64,000 nt of DNA from CAWIUB01 sp963839175. GTDB lineage: Bacteria > Actinomycetota > Actinomycetes > Mycobacteriales > Jatrophihabitantaceae. Shown one piece after another: positions 63,362 to 64,000 of the stretch. Position 1 is the stretch's first letter; each line of letters starts with the position of its first letter. Under the pieces are notes generated by a model. The model saw nothing but the letters and a program-made list of their open reading frames with translations, was not told the DNA's origin and did no database searches. The translations under genes and the position numbers were made by a program. The stretch is from contig CAWIUB010000027.1 of the NCBI GenBank assembly GCA_963839175.1, positions 1 through 64,000 of the forward strand, in the 5' to 3' direction.

Positions 63362-63690
63362 TCAGCCGCCGTTGATCGGGGCATCAAGGTCGATTCGTGG
63401 GTGACCCGCGGTAGCGAGGTTGACGATTTTCGCCGTGCGGGTCGCTGTCCCCGGTAGCGCGACCTGGTACACGATCGTGCGATTGATCGCGGTCTTCGAG
63501 TAGGTGTCGACGGTCACCTTCTTCACCCGTCGACGCACACGGCGGCCGAGCCGCAGTCCTTTGCCTTGGACATGATGAGGGCCACGTCGATGCCGCTGCT
63601 GTCGCCGGGCTGCGCGGTGCGGAGGCTGAGGCTGGCGTTCTTGGCGCTCGTCCAGTGCGTTGACCCGCCGGATCAGCATGCGCAGTGGCT
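63362..63690 (-). pseudogene. Fragment of a secreted cell-wall or carbohydrate-binding protein
   Basis: The last 55 residues read KKVTVDTYSKTAINRTIVYQ, then ATRTAKIVNLATAGHPRIDL and DAPINGG, a beta-sandwich end found in secreted actinobacterial hydrolases. Upstream, in another frame, ASLSLRTAQPGDSSGIDVAL, then MSKAKDCGSAAVCVDG, is the expected continuation, so one frameshift lies near 63530. The rest of the gene is missing. Confidence 0.55.
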
Positions 63691-63778
63691 GACCGACCAC
63701 GCCCGGAGCAGGTGACGGCCGCGTCGGTGTCCCCTCCGGCGCATAGACACATCAAGATCGGCTCCAGAGAATCAGGGC

Positions 63779-64000
63779 ATGCCCATCATCGACCCCCCCG
63801 CTGGCGATCCCAGCAAAGTCACCGCCGCCCTTGTGCGCGAGGCCCGCTCCCTGCAACGCCGCGCGGACAAGCTCGTCTCGGCGGTCAGGGCAGCCGACGA
63901 CGACACCACGACCAGGTTGGCTGGCGAGGCCCTCCGTGCGGTCGAGCAGCTGGTCCACCAACTCACGCGTCTCCAGCAGACCCAGGAACGCCGCGCTCGG
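63779..64000 (+). CDS. Hypothetical helical protein, cut by the window end
   Basis: ATG 63779, open to the last base with no stop. MPIIDPPAGDPSKVTAALVR, then SLQRRADKLVSAVRAADDDT and AVEQLVHQLTRLQQTQER: amphipathic helices, possibly a coiled coil. At least 74 residues. Confidence 0.55.
   Translation, partial: MPIIDPPAGDPSKVTAALVREARSLQRRADKLVSAVRAADDDTTTRLAGEALRAVEQLVHQLTRLQQTQERRAR

Overview
The window is high-GC DNA from an actinobacterium (Actinomycetes). The evidence is GTG starts with GGAGG-type ribosome sites, ATGA/GTGA-coupled operons, the actinobacterial oxidase subunit CtaJ, a DivIVA-like coiled-coil protein, F420-type oxidoreductases and several families best known from Mycobacterium. 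Gene order at 1-9.3 kb (aglA, glbO, HNH endonuclease, amidase, ctaJ, DUF5130, pepN, bcp, rpiB) follows the Rv2465c-Rv2471 neighbourhood of M. tuberculosis as I remember it.

Layout. (1) 1-9.3 kb is core chromosome; aglA and glbO are frameshifted. (2) 9.37-9.62 kb holds tRNA-Gly(TCC) and tRNA-Pro(TGG). The tRNA-Pro 3' end looks like the attachment site of an integrated element, because a broken HNH nuclease gene, a tyrosine integrase and an excisionase-like gene follow at once. (3) 9.6-25 kb is accessory DNA. It has a translationally coupled HTH operon facing an AlpA-like gene across a perfect 17-bp palindrome, a GC-poorer stretch with nested inverted repeats, a three-gene zinc-ribbon operon (20.3-21.1 kb), and a membrane protein followed by two paralogous small acidic peptides (21.3-22.2 kb). 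(4) 25.5-31.2 kb is a run of broken metabolic genes: an Asp-box sialidase-like protein, an HD hydrolase, a PPOX protein, an HAD hydrolase and a prolyl aminopeptidase. (5) 31.5-34 kb is an IS21 remnant interrupted by a serine-recombinase module. (6) 34.5-43.7 kb holds a slipin and a complete V/A-type ATPase operon ending in a coupled universal stress protein gene. (7) 43.8-54.5 kb is a dormancy-type cluster: Hsp20, GNAT, an Rv2004c-like kinase, an Rv2629-like Vms1 protein, PncB, a phosphoribosyltransferase-hydrolase fusion, a CBS-BON protein and a DUF1918-DUF1876 fusion. DosR-like boxes lie upstream of hsp20 and pncB. (8) 52.2-57 kb is a graveyard of ISAs1, FtsX, recombinase, IS1634 and IS1380 pieces. 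(9) 58-64 kb has scattered genes and a 350-bp cluster of inverted TTGTGCCGAC repeats.

Together, regions 6 and 7 read as an energy-maintenance and stress-survival island: a reversible proton/sodium ATPase, chaperone, ribosome rescue, NAD salvage and CBS sensing. In M. tuberculosis many of these families are induced by hypoxia through DosR.

A strong overall feature is the number of single-base frameshifts or stop codons in otherwise well conserved genes, about fifteen loci. Long genes such as pepN and the ATPase subunits are intact. Either the accessory genes are decaying or the assembly carries indel errors; the sequence alone cannot decide.
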